Source of the DNA: Sycon ciliatum
Lineage: Eukaryota > Porifera > Calcarea > Leucosolenida > Sycettidae
Assembly: GCF_964019385.1 (NCBI RefSeq)
Contig: NC_088645.1
Coordinates: forward strand, 28,737,294 to 28,801,293
Length of the DNA: 64,000 nucleotides
Direction of reading: 5' to 3'
Position numbers and translations under genes: made by a program. Shown here in pieces: positions 30,290 through 41,490 of this stretch (position 1 is its first letter; each line of letters begins with the position of its first letter). The notes under the pieces were generated by a model. It saw only the letters and a list, made by a program, of their open reading frames with translations, had not been told where the DNA came from and searched no databases.

Positions 30290-30920
30290 CTGTATGGCGA
30301 TACATTTCGGAATGAGATCACAGTGCAGATTGTCCACAATCGACGGCCAAGCGAAGTAGTGCTTGCACACAGGAGCAGCAAGAGTCCTGCTGTGGGAAAG
30401 AAAGAAGATTATTGCTATTCATCCGTTTCCAAATCGCTCGTGCATTCAAAAAAACTTGATCGGCTCAATGATGGGCGGAGGTATGTCGCAAACAGCAACC
30501 TCTTTCGTCTTCGATTGTTCATAACTGGAGGCATTGTCCACTTGAATCAACAAACAGGGAGACATAGGTAGGAACAACAAGATAAAGCCTCCACGAACAC
30601 ATTTCTGAGTCGATACTTTCTCTTTCAGATCAATGTGGAACTCTCTGGGATAAAATTTTGAATATGAGGGGAAATTCCTGCGGGCGCTCCTCAAAAGTCC
30701 CGTTTCACACCGGCTGTTCTTGTGAGTGTGGATGCAAGTGCAATTGCACGCCACTTGAAAGAGGACGCTACTATGTTTCACACCTGTAGTGTGGATATGA
30801 CCTTACAATAATAATCGTTTAGCCGACAAGTCGATCGTTATGGTATCAGGCTATCAGCTAAGCCACTAAGGAAAAAACGTAATCGTTTCAGCACTAATTA
30901 TACATATGTTAACCTTCACT

Positions 30921-31027
30921 TTCCCTAAAAAGGAGTATTTCATATATTTTGTTATCATTGTATTAAATATATTTTATCGGCTCAAACTCCAATAAATACT
31001 GTTTATAAAATACTCCTTTTTAGGGGA
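30921..31027. mobile_element. Small fold-back element
   Basis: CCCTAAAAAGGAGTATTT at the left and its inverse complement AAATACTCCTTTTTAGGG at the right, about 18-bp arms around an AT-rich 70-bp centre. Confidence 0.6.
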
Positions 31028-31150
31028 AAATGCAGTGCTACATAGAAAAGTGCGGTGGTATTTATTGAGTCAAAGCAAATTTATTAATTTTGAATTTGAT
31101 ACTGTTGATGGTGTGGTCACTAATGAGTGTGGGTATTTATCAAAGGTCAA

Positions 31151-32281
31151 TACAGGTGGAATCCTGATAATTCGAATATGGCTTAATTCGAACACACCGC
31201 TTAATTAGAAGTTTTTCCAGGACCGATTTCTATCAATACGATTCCCACATAAAATTTCCGATAATTCGAACCCCGAACTGGACATGTCCGGTTAATAAGA
31301 GGTCCCACAGATTCCACTTACATAGAAAATGTGTGGGATTTGTGCTGATCATTCGAAGTTAGCAAATTGTACTTCCTCCGCGTCATCGAAATTGTCGCAG
31401 TTTGACTAGTGACTTGTCCCTTGTTACTGACAATTCCATAAGCTAAGCCATTCAAAACATATTACACAGTATGATAGTCTGAAGACTAGAGTAACGTTCC
31501 AGGACAGTTGGACTGAGAGTTTTCATGCAGAGATGAAGTCGCCGTCGTCTCTGATGTCAATGGACGCAAAAATATCGTTCCGAAATATTTCTAGGAAGGT
31601 TGAAAGTTGGTCGCGAAAGGACAAGAGCTGCTATGCTTGTCGTCTGCTAGCTCTGGATGATTTCTACTTCACCACCAACGAAGACTAGTAAGAACACACG
31701 ATCGTTGCGAGGTCGCTTGATTACCGTCGGCGGAATCACCTCGATCTTGAAATGAACTTTTTTTAGCCGTGGCTTGCCCATTTATTTTAGCTGTGTGGTC
31801 ACAGCTCATGCAGGTAAGTGTACTATCACGTCCAGCGCGCCGTCTTTTTCAGCATCATTGGTATACCATGGTACGGCACCTGCGCGTGCATCACTAGCAC
31901 TACGTGTAGAGTCTACACGGCTCTTGCAGGTACAATCATGTACTGAGTGTCTCAGCCAGAGAAACGAGTGCTGGTGAGTAAATATCCCGTTTTATATCAA
32001 AAGTCAAACTGCGACAATTTCGATGACGAGAAGGAAGAAATTCAAAGTTCACTGTAAACTGTACTGGTGAGTTCAGTTATCATGAGCAGGCTGTGCCGGT
32101 CAGTTCAGTGTCCATAAAATTTGTGTCTAAGGTCCATAGCGCAACTCTGCGTGACCATGAGAGCATTTCAAGTGACATACATGTTGAGTCGTGGGTTCAT
32201 GTTTGGATAATTAGAATGTCCGGATAATTAGAAGTTTTTTCCTGGCATTTTGAGGTTCGAATTTTCAGGATTTCACCTCTA
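31151..32281. mobile_element. pogo/Tigger-like non-autonomous element
   Basis: The left end CAGGTGGAATCCTGATAATT and the right end in inverse orientation (AGAGGTGAAATCCTGAAAAT), with TA at both outer edges. Repeated AATTCGAA/AATTAGAA motifs near both ends fit pogo-type MITEs. The interior contains a segment that is also found inverted at 32645-33202. Confidence 0.6.
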
Positions 32282-33202
32282 CATGCTTTTTTTGCCTAGC
32301 TCATCAAGCTCATCAGAACTGATGGAAATGTTTGTTTTTTCATTGATTGCCTACATCATTGTATTGCAAAAACGTTTCAATCAGTTTGAATATGAGGTAC
32401 GCAAAGTTGATTGAAGATTTTATTGTGAAATGATATTTTCTCTCACTTCATCCACTTTTGGATTGCTCCTTCTTTTCCTTTTATCTCCTTATAATCGGAT
32501 TTTCTGGCCTTTTTGTAGTAATACATTGACCTGTTGAGCCAATGAGGTAAAATTATATTCCATACCATATGGTACAATATAAGGGTGAAACAATTATACC
32601 GAATATTCGAATACTCGTTTGGATTTTTCAAATATAATCGTACTTCCTCCGCGTCATCGAAATTGTCACAGTTTGACTTTTGATTTAAAACGGGATATTT
32701 ACTCACCAGCACTCGTACCAGAGGCAAGGAATCGGACATAGGCGTTAGTCATCAGTATAGGGTGATGGCAAAGTTCTATTTTCTGTTATTGGAAGCTGAA
32801 ATTTTTGAACTAGGCGCAATTTCTTCGCTGATGTCGCCGCGATGGTAATTTCGACTCACTGAGATCAGTCAGGCGTTGCAGCCTGCACATTTCTCGTGCT
32901 TATGGCCATTCAATCAAGCTTCATCATTGTTTTACCTTAGCTGGGGTGAGAATGACTTCGTGGAACAAGAAGCAGCGCTTGGAGAAACATCGAGGGATCA
33001 GCAAACTAAATGCATGCAACAGCGATAAAATTTGTCGCTCGGGCTGAGACACTCAGTGCATGATTGTACCTGCAAGATTGCAGCTATGTAGACTCTACAC
33101 GTGGTGCTAGTGATGCACGCGCAGGTGCCGTACCAGTGATGATGAAAAAGAGGGCGCGCTGGACGTGATAGTACACTTACCTGCATGAGCTGCGACCACA
33201 CA
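31788..33202. repeat. Split inverted duplication
   Basis: 31788-32022 matches the reverse complement of 33040-33202 (AGGTGCCGTACC, GTAGACTCTACACGTGGTGC) and 32645-32728 (GGGATATTTACTCACCAGCA). About 310 bp (32729-33039) separates the two right-hand pieces. No coding function recognised. 33210-33900 holds no recognised gene, only CGAATATTCGAATACTCG-like short repeats. Confidence 0.6.
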
Positions 33203-33915
33203 GTGTGCAGACTGTGTGGTTAACATGTGTTCACCAGTATAGAGAGCCGAAATGACCCACCAACCAATACACCCGGAGAAAGACTGCCAATCAGTTCACT
33301 CGGGGTTGTATCACTTGATTTTTAAGGCCTTTGGTGTGCGAATTCCTAGGACATCAAGAATACTCGAATACTCGAATATTCGATCGGAGAAGATCAGAGT
33401 ACTCGAACTCGGGATCTCAATGCCAACTTTCACCCCTGATACAATAACGTCCTTGCCTTGATAATGCGCTTGTGCTTAACTGTTGCTGACGGCCGAATGC
33501 ATGGTTGCCTGTGGAGCACATTAGATACCTTTACAGTCTCCTATAATACACATCCTGTCCGATGACAAAAGAGGCTACGGATTTAGTTTTTCTGCGCATT
33601 ATCAGCAATGACTACTGGTTTTCAGCAACTTGGGTCTCCTATAATACAAACTGTCTACGCTTTCGTAATGGTAACATAATGCTCGGGATAGGACTCGCTA
33701 CTGATCTTCAGAAACTCGGCATGACCATCACTCACAATAAGACTGTTGTAATGTTCATCATTCCCAAGCGGTCGCTGGTTTCTCCCACAATTTCATCGTA
33801 CTGTTGTATGATATGCTATACGACACCCTTATACCGTACAAAACCGTATTGATGTCTGGCGCTATCGCCTTCATCTCTGGTGCGGGTGTAATCTAGTGAC
33901 TTCCTACATGAGTTA

Positions 33916-34105
33916 TACAGTCAATTTCGCTTATAACGACACTCGGCAGGGCATCAGAAAAGTGTCGTTATTCGCGAAGTGTCTTTATCCGAAGTCTCAT
34001 TATATGTGTCACAGTTGGATGGGACTTTGCTCCGGGCATGAAAATTATGTCGTTATTTGCGAATTGTCGTTATATCCGCAGTCGTTATTAGCGAAGTTGA
34101 CTGTA
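33916..34105. mobile_element. MITE with CAGTCAA-type TIRs, TA duplication
   Basis: CAGTCAATTTCGCTTATAAC at the left and GTTATTAGCGAAGTTGACTG at the right, each bordered by TA. It contains internal TCGTTATTCGCGAA repeats. pogo-type MITE. Confidence 0.75.
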
Positions 34106-34429
34106 ATAGACCAATCCCTTTGTCTGGGTTCGTGAAAAGGGCCACGCGTGCAAGTCAGCGCGTGTGATGTGCATGGTTTTATATCTAGTTGGTATGTAGC
34201 AGCTTATGGGACAGAGAGACTTTTGCTCCCCGAGCTTGTGTATATAAATAGTGTTTTACGTCGACCATGGCGGCTCGATTTGAATGGGAGAATGGCTGCT
34301 CCGATGCGAACTCTAAAACCAGAAAAAAATAATGGCTACTATTCCCAGCCATACCACAACGAACTGATCGGCTACATCATTGTATTGAAAAAAGTTTCAA
34401 TCTGTTCAAATAACATGAATTATTTATTA

Positions 34430-34760
34430 TTATTAAATGTAAAAAAGAGAAGAAACACATGGAAACGAGTTGTGCAGCAACTATCCACGACTGTAACAAG
34501 ATGATAACTTGTCAGAAAGTGCGATAATAGGGCACACAACTGACAGGCTACTGAGACATTGAGCGACCCGATGCCTAGCTCTAACACATCCCCAGTGCGC
34601 AAACCAACAGCCTTCCAACTTGGAAGGTTCATGGTTACGTAGGACCGGAGAGGGGAAGGTGAGCGCAGCGAGCGAAAAATGTCGTGGATAGTTGCTGCAT
34701 AACTCGTTCTCATGTGTTTCTTCTCTTTTTTTCTTCTCTTTTTTACATTTAATTACTGGC
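34430..34760 (-). mobile_element. Diverged relative of the 591-bp retrozyme unit
   Basis: Collinear with the 57659-58250 unit: GTCAGAAAGTGCGATAA, ACAGCCTTCCAACTTGGAAG and GAGGGGAAGGTGAGCGCA, next to a TTATTATTATT tract. The hammerhead part is not recognisable here. Confidence 0.6.
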
Positions 34761-34958
34761 TCAGTATCTGAGTTAGAGAAATAACACTAAGAACAACAAG
34801 AACAACAGCAGTAAAATTTACAATTGTTAATTATATCAATGAAAGCGAGAGCAATGACGAATGCGTGTACTTACACTAAACTTGCAACTGAAAAATGAAC
34901 AAAGAAGAGAAGGGGACAAAGTGATAACAAATAACAGCAGTACATTACACCTAGAAAA

Positions 34959-35216
34959 TTAGCGGACAAGCTTGGCCGCACAAAACATGACACTTGACTT
35001 GAACAATTTCAACCCAATTATACTATCCTTCTGTGCACACAAATTAGGCTTATACAGACGCTGACAGATGGCTTCCAAAACTTTTAACTGTAGTCCATAA
35101 CCATGACGACCACGGCACAATACAGTGAAAGAAGAATCGGAATACGAATTGCAACAATCAGGACCAGCCAACTGATGATTGTACACTGAAGACTTGCTCC
35201 CACGAAACCTACGCAC
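34959..35216 (-). pseudogene. PLE C-terminal (GIY-YIG region) fragment
   Basis: SSVYNHQLAGPDC, SYSDSSFTVLCRGRHG, LKVLEAICQRLYKPNLCAQK and KLF at the end match the last part of PLE proteins (compare 11281-11484). RT and GIY-YIG core are missing. It is a different PLE family from 8223-11789. Confidence 0.65.
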
Positions 35217-35327
35217 AACACTAACCTTCTCACCGGCACTCTCACGATCACTACAATCGTAGCTCTCTCTAATTTAGATTTTCTATAATAGTTCAATTTA
35301 GTTTTCATTGTCCTTTAGTACAACGAA

Positions 35328-35365
35328 GATTCCTGATGAGTGTTGTACGAAAACTTGTTTGAATC
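35328..35365 (+). ncRNA. Hammerhead ribozyme, PLE-type, very short stem III
   Basis: Stem I GATTC (35328-35332) pairs with GAATC (35361-35365). The CTGATGA core is 35333-35339. Stem II is GTG-TTG-TAC (35340-35348, one G-U). GAA is 35349-35351. Stem III is AAC-TT-GTT (35352-35359). Cleavage is predicted after U35360. All conserved hammerhead positions are present. It lies beside a PLE protein remnant, as expected for PLE hammerheads. Confidence 0.65.
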
Positions 35366-35639
35366 CTCATTTTCTCAACATCATTTCTTCACATTTTCAT
35401 CAGTATCTGAGTTTATTATCATAAATGTATTATTTTAATTTCATGAGGAGCTAGGCAATAAAGCATAGAGTAGGACCCTGATCGAAAGAAATTAACTTTC
35501 TCTTTACATTCGAGGGTAATACGACACTGTCTACCATCTTGATGACCTAGGCAAAAAAGCAAAGTTGGGCGTGCATGGTCTGTTGCTACAACCATTCGTT
35601 CTATCGCGAGCATGATCACCTATCCAATAGTCTATTATA

Positions 35640-35752
35640 TTAATAATTCATATCTTTTGCATCTTTCCCTCGAGTTGGTCTATTCTTATTAGGCAATTAT
35701 CTGTTATAGTCACCACTATAAATAAAATCCAATCCAATCCAATCCAATCCAT
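35640..35752 (+). mobile_element. 3' end of an unrelated LINE with (ATCCA)n tail
   Basis: TTATTAGGCAATTATCTGTT then CCACTATAAATAAA and (ATCCA/TCCAA)n. The same end with other microsatellite tails is at 63360 and 63815. Confidence 0.5.
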
Positions 35753-36067
35753 AGGGATGTTATACATTTTTCATTTCTCCTATTTTTTTTAAGACATAAC
35801 CCAGGATTTGAACTCACACTATCGCCCTGCATGCATTCCCCCGATACACTTCGCATGCATACTCATTCTTCCAAGTTCTCGTTAAGATCTTGCATTTGAA
35901 AGCTCTATTTTAATATTTTGGCCACCTGTCTTTAATGGAACGGTACGGGATACCGGCAGGCATGCTGATGGCGCAAACAAACAAACAAACACGGAATTAA
36001 TGCTGTGTGGACCCTGGCTAGCACCAGACGTTACTGAAGTGACGTCTTTTGCATAGCTACGGGAATA
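35753..36067 (-). mobile_element. tRNA-like SINE copy 5, near full length (about 315 bp)
   Basis: The minus strand reads CCCGTAGCTATGCAAAAGAC, a hairpin-forming GACGTCACT/AGTAACGTC, AACAAACA-type repeats, AGATCTTAACGAGAACTTGG and a B-box-like GAGTTCAAATCCTGG. This is the best guide to the order of parts in the family. Confidence 0.65.
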
Positions 36068-36761
36068 ACAGACAGTGTGGGATACACGGCAAGAGTCATG
36101 AGTGTGTATGCGTGCCTGAAAAACAGGGCATTTTCACAGTGCCCAGTTCATTTTCATCATTTTCGTGCACACATCTACTCTCATGTCCATATGGACGTGG
36201 CCATGTACGCCTCCTGCATGTCTATAAAATACTTGGAATCAAAAAAAAACTTTCTTGACCACAAGGCGTGTTTGAAATTGCTTCGCATTCCATGTAAGTC
36301 TGGTGGAGAATCGCAGCTGAGTCCCCGTGACTCTTTCTTCTGGTACGTTTCCTCGATTTTTGAATTTCAATGACATCCCATATGGAACGAACTGTTGCTG
36401 TGTTGATGTGAGGCCCCTCCGAGGATGAATGGAGCAAACCTTTGAGCGAAATGGGGAATTTGGTTTTTCATAGATGTGCGGCGGATGCAGTCACTGGTCT
36501 GCTTTTGCCGCTTATCGCCCAGCAGCCCACCAGGAATCCATGGGGCAACAACATCCTAGCGGCACTCGAATACACTCTGGTCTCGCCTACGAGCGAGGAT
36601 AACCGTGACAGGTGTGTACTAGACTACAACAATCTCATGGACAGCTTTGCACACAACTGTACGCCCAACATACAGTAGGGTGCTAGACTTCGTGCACGCA
36701 TAACATAATCAATGGCAAGAATGTTTTGATACCAGCCCGAAAAACGTTCTAGCATTCCTAT
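36068..36761. other. No recognised gene
   Basis: Short open frames only (for example 36442-36678, MSEMGNLVFHRCAADAV...) without recognisable domains or supporting splice structure. Confidence 0.4.
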
Positions 36762-37145
36762 TTCCGTACTCGCGCGATTAGTGCTCCTGAGGCACTTTTC
36801 AATGTCCATCACAGATTGGGCAGTATTCAAGAGAGGGCACTGTTTTTTCATTGCTGGTACATTTGCGTCATCCAGCTTAAAACAAAGAAAAAAACAGAGG
36901 CTAAAGTGTACTGTAAACGCTCACGACTCCACAGAAACGGTAACAAGACCTGCTATTTTGTTCCTGAAAACACCAGTGCAAAGCAATGGCCAAGAACATT
37001 TATAGCAAAAGAACACCAAACTTGCACATGGGCTTGGTTACAAGACCGGGTGGGGAGCACTATTCAAGAAAGGGCTTGATTTTTCCCTGACTCTTGGAGA
37101 CTAGGGCACTTTTCGAGACAGGGCTCTAATCGCGCGAGTACGGTA
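36762..37145. mobile_element. MITE with CCGTACTCGCGCGATTAG TIRs
   Basis: CCGTACTCGCGCGATTAG at 36764 and its inverse complement ending at 37143, about 20 bp each, with TA on the right edge. The interior has repeated GAGGGCACT/AGGGCACTTTT motifs. Confidence 0.7.
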
Positions 37146-40100
37146 GTTGTGTCGTAAGTTTGAGGCGATTCGTTCCATTGGACATCAGGGATCGACTTCG
37201 TAAGCCTCCCATTGGCTCCCGCTGCTACTCAGATTCTGTCACGTTGCGCTCCGTCGAATGTAATCGAGGCATATATTCGCAGTAACAAGAACTCACCTGA
37301 ACAACGATGGCAACTCGTCGGTTACAGACGCCGGTATACGAACAACTGCGAGAAGAGTAGAACTACTGAAATCAACTTGACTGAATAACTTTGGCCCGCA
37401 CTTGAAACTGGTAAGCTTACACTCGCTTGCCAAACGTTTAGAAAACAGCACTCGTCTGACCAAAACAATGCCTTCACTTCCTTCCCAAACACCTTTCCAC
37501 CTCCAAACGACCAAAGCATTACATTGTATTCTGTTTCTGCTGGCATCTTCTCACTAGAGAGGTTGCGCACAACGAAAATTTGTAAGATTTCGACCGTCCG
37601 GGTTCGAGTAACGAAAGTTGCTACAAAGATCCGTCCAAACGCGACCGAAACAGAGCAAATCTACGAAACTATTTTTCGTTGCATGGAGTACTAAAATACT
37701 GATATTTTACAACTCCCGGTGTTCAGTTGAAGCCCCACATCAGGGGTCAAAGGTGTGAACTTTGACCTGAAGACTGAATCTTGTCCGAATAGATGACTTG
37801 CACAAAGATTTTCTGGGTTCGAGACGGGGCAAGTGGACCTTCTGACTCTGACTTCCCCACCTTTTGAGTTCGTGACTTTCGAAGTTTAGCTTTTTGCCTG
37901 ACGAACACTGAGCTAGTTTTTTTTGGCTAGAGAGTAGAGTTGTTTTGATTCGGCTTGTATCGTCATGCCGAAGCGCTGCTACGCTCCTGAATACACTAGC
38001 AGACGAGAGATGGAACTGAGGCTCCCATTCCATACGATCCTTTTCGAGCCGGCTGGCCGGGAGGCAGAAAAAATGAGGGAATATTATTTTAGTATCATTG
38101 GTGTAGGCTGCAACAAGCACGTCGTGGTCCTGAAGTGTGACTACTTTCCCGCAGTGGAAGCGAAGTCAAGCACAACGAAAGTTTGTGGACGTCTGAGAAA
38201 GAACTCGATTCCCTTCGATTCGGCTGCACTAGCTCCAGAGCGACCCCAGCCTCCTGAGGACAGACTGCGGAGAGGCCAGGAACCTGCCGAGTCAAGAGTG
38301 GAAGCCCAAACCACGAAAATGAGGGGTGGAAGGACTGAGTGTGAGAGCCAGATGGTCTTTAGTAGTACTTCAAGTAGTATCTGAGTTGAAGGAGAGAACA
38401 AGTGTGCTGGAGAAACGCTGCGAAGTCCTCAGGCCTGATGTGTACTAGCTACTGTTGAAGTCTCACTTGTTCCGATATGAACACGTCATCAGCCCTGACT
38501 CTGAGCAGCTGTATCTAGACTTGGACTTAGGCCAGAGACATAGCATTGTAAACCTTACTGAAGCCATATGTATCCAATGCCTGGCTCTAGTGAGAAAGCA
38601 GTTTGGCGCAGGTTCGCAAACTATGATTGAATCAGGGAGTGGTGGAAAGTCACATTATACCTCCCTATGATTAGCTGGTAATGACGACGATGCGGCTCCG
38701 GCTGGGTCTCAGTCTCAGAAAGGATTTGTTGGAGCATCATCAAACAGTGCATTCGCCTTCATCATACATTGGCTCCGTTGCCTACAGTAATTCACATTTT
38801 GACGGGGCGCGCTGGGATGATACGGAAGGAGCGGCGGGAACCATTGGAGTGCTCATGATGCTGGTTAGCGGAGACCGATGTGTCAGGAACGGGAACGCAA
38901 CCGCACTACTGTACAGATCAGGAAGCGATGGAAGAGTTGAATCTGCTCAGCCTTCCATGCCGTGTACAGGGACACAAGCGTGAAAATGGCTACATTTCAA
39001 ATGTGAACTGGCGATGGCATTGTGTGGCGACGAACACAACTGCAACTGTTCAAATTTCAGCATTTCGAACATTATGCTTCCCATGATAACTCACCGAATG
39101 GCTCACATGACGGAGTTGGACATTACCAGGCTAGGATTATCATTTGCTGTATTTATGGATAGTCCTTGAGTTTTCAGATGAAGTGCTTTATTTTTTACCT
39201 GTCGTTCCTTTAGTATGGCACAATATCCATGGCTGCTTCCTTGTCTTCATAACAGACTGGTATAATCAGCATGATTCTGCTTTTTTTAGAAGAAATAAAA
39301 CTTTCCTTTCGGAAAGGAAGCCCAGAAACGTCAACCCCCATGGACTGTGCTTTATGACTCTCGTCCATCGACGTTAACCGTCGCAATAACTGCTGCATGT
39401 ATGTTGTGCTGTGCGAACCGTACAAGATTTTACAGCTCACCCACGCCTTCCCAACAGGCTCCTATATCCCGTACCGTTAGCGTTACATTGAATATGAACT
39501 AGGCTAGCACAGTTATCCTTCGTTCTTTTGATGGCGGCGGGTAGCATGGAACTTGACGTGTTCTTGGGATCCTCGTGCAACACTTGCTGTTCCCGGATGC
39601 CATATTATTGGGTGCATCGAGGTTGCTTCTATGCTCACTGTTGTTTAGTAAGACAATTTTTTATAACTATTTCACCGAAGAATAAGGCAAGCGTATTTTG
39701 GGTTGGTTTGGACGCCTGGCTTCTCTTCACATAATAATACAGTCATGTACTTCCACTCAGGGAGTAGTACAATACCTGCTTCCACTAACCCTACAAGTGC
39801 ACATGCATGACTCATGAGCTACTGAAGACGGTGACGGTACTAGTGATCATGTACATGTACATGCCGTGCACCGTTCATTCATGCTGACAAAAAAAGTACA
39901 CTACACTACTGTCACTAGTCTACAGACGGTGTAGGGTGCCCGCAGTGTAGCCTGGGTGCACAGAGTGCACTTGCCCCGTCTCACTCGCGGCTCGGATCTT
40001 TGTGCAAGTCATCTATTGAGGAAGAACATTTTTGTTGGTTGGTTGGTTGGTTGGTTTTTATTTCACTTCGCACAGTTGCGCTTTCATGTTCACATTTTGG

Positions 40101-40169
40101 CTCGTTCCCACATACCTTTTCTTGTTCATCTCGACAGTTGTACTTTTGACTTCTTCTTGTAACGTTGCC
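37146..40169. other. 3 kb with only unrecognised open frames
   Basis: The longest candidate is 37965-38384 (+, 139 aa, MPKRCYAPEYTSRREMELRL, two Cys, charged C-terminus); no domain is recognised. The rest (38455-39734) has short frames and no splice pattern I can defend. GTACATGTAC palindromic runs occur near 39850. Confidence 0.35.
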
Positions 40170-41490
40170 ATGTCTCAGATTCCTGACCCCTCTTGCCTGA
40201 AACCAACGTCTGTCGCCATGAGCCCAGTGGCATATGCCAGTCCTAGTCGTGGTGGCGTTTCACCCAGTATAAGTGTAAGAAGATCGTTCGATTTGTGTAT
40301 GGACCTTGCCATACTGAGGCAACTGCGGTCGCATGAGTGCCCCTTTAGAAGAGGGAGCCCAGCTATGGACATAGTTGCTGCTGAATTATCCAACTCGGAT
40401 CCAACCAAGTTTTGTGGTATCAACAAAAAGGGTGTGCGTGATCGAGTTTTGCTGCTGCTCAAGCTCTTCAACAAAGGCGATGAGTGGAAAAAACGGCAGT
40501 AAGTTTTTTTGGGTGTTCATGTATCAAGATACAAGTACATGTACAATACATGTATGTATTTGTTGCACTGAGGTATACCCCCCCCCCCCCCCACACACAC
40601 ACACACACCAATGCAAAAAAGTTATCTTAACGGTATTTTAAATACCTTTAGACATCAAGCAAAAGAATCCACAGAGCCGTGCAGAGAGGTCGTTTGCATA
40701 TACAGGTACATATGGAACATGGTACAGAATGGTTAGGCAGGGGACTACATGTAGATGAATTTGCAGTGTTGCTTTGATGCTCATATGGAATAAGTTTATA
40801 CGGCACATCGACGTCCCATCCAATCCATGGAAACACATCCTCTCATGTTAGATGTACATGTACATGTATGGGGTGAAGGACAAGGCTGAAATTTAAACCG
40901 TATAAATTGACGTTTAAAAGTTATCTTTTGGTGACTCATTCATGTTTGTCTAAATATGCTTTCTTTCACCTTTCAGATCTGGCACTGAGGAGGAGCTAAC
41001 GGAGAAAGGCCAGCTTCTGGCTGAGCTCCAGGAGCTTTATGCTGAAAAAGCCCAGCCCAAGCCTGCTGGTGATGGCGAGAAACAAGCTGCCCTCCAGGCG
41101 AGAAAGGATGCGTGCGTGACGCTGGCCAGTAAGAGTAAGGAAGCAGCAGATGAGCCCGCTGCAAAGCGGAAGAAACATGGAACGTCGAGCGTTGAACTCG
41201 CTATTGCTTACCTGAAGACCTCACAGGAGGCGGATGCAGCAGTAAAAAAAGCACAGCTAGAACTGGAACAGCAGCAGCATCAAGACAAGCTGCTATTAGA
41301 TAAAGCCAAGATGGACCTTGAGGAAAGGAAATTCATCGCGGATGACATACAGAGGAAGAAGAAACAAGAGATGGACGAAAAGGATCAAGCAGCCAGGCTG
41401 AAAAGAGAGGACGAGAGGGAAGAAGATGCAGCTGCTGAGCGCCGCGCACTCATAGATTTAATGAAAACATTTGCTTCCAAGTTTTCATAA
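40170..41490 (+). CDS. Two-exon SANT/Myb-like protein (280 aa), probably transposon-accessory
   Basis: Exon 1 is 40170-40498 and exon 2 is 40977-41490, joined by a GTAAGT donor and a TTTCAG acceptor; the frame is preserved. ATG 40170 is chosen because the preceding open codons encode a non-conserved hydrophobic stretch. Residues 30-110 (DLAILRQLRSHECPFRRG, GVRDRVLLLLKLF, SGTEEELTEK at the exon join) match Myb/SANT-like proteins found near Harbinger-type elements in invertebrates. The C-terminal half is a long charged coiled coil (LELEQQQHQDKLLLDKAK, RKKKQEMDEKDQAARLKRE). Likely nuclear DNA binding. The Harbinger transposase lies 2.8 kb away in convergent orientation, which fits a split two-protein element, but shared TIRs were not found. 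Confidence 0.6.

Noticed and set aside
37965..38384. 139-aa frame as a host gene
   Set aside because: No recognised domain, no introns, low-complexity C-terminus; left as unrecognised.
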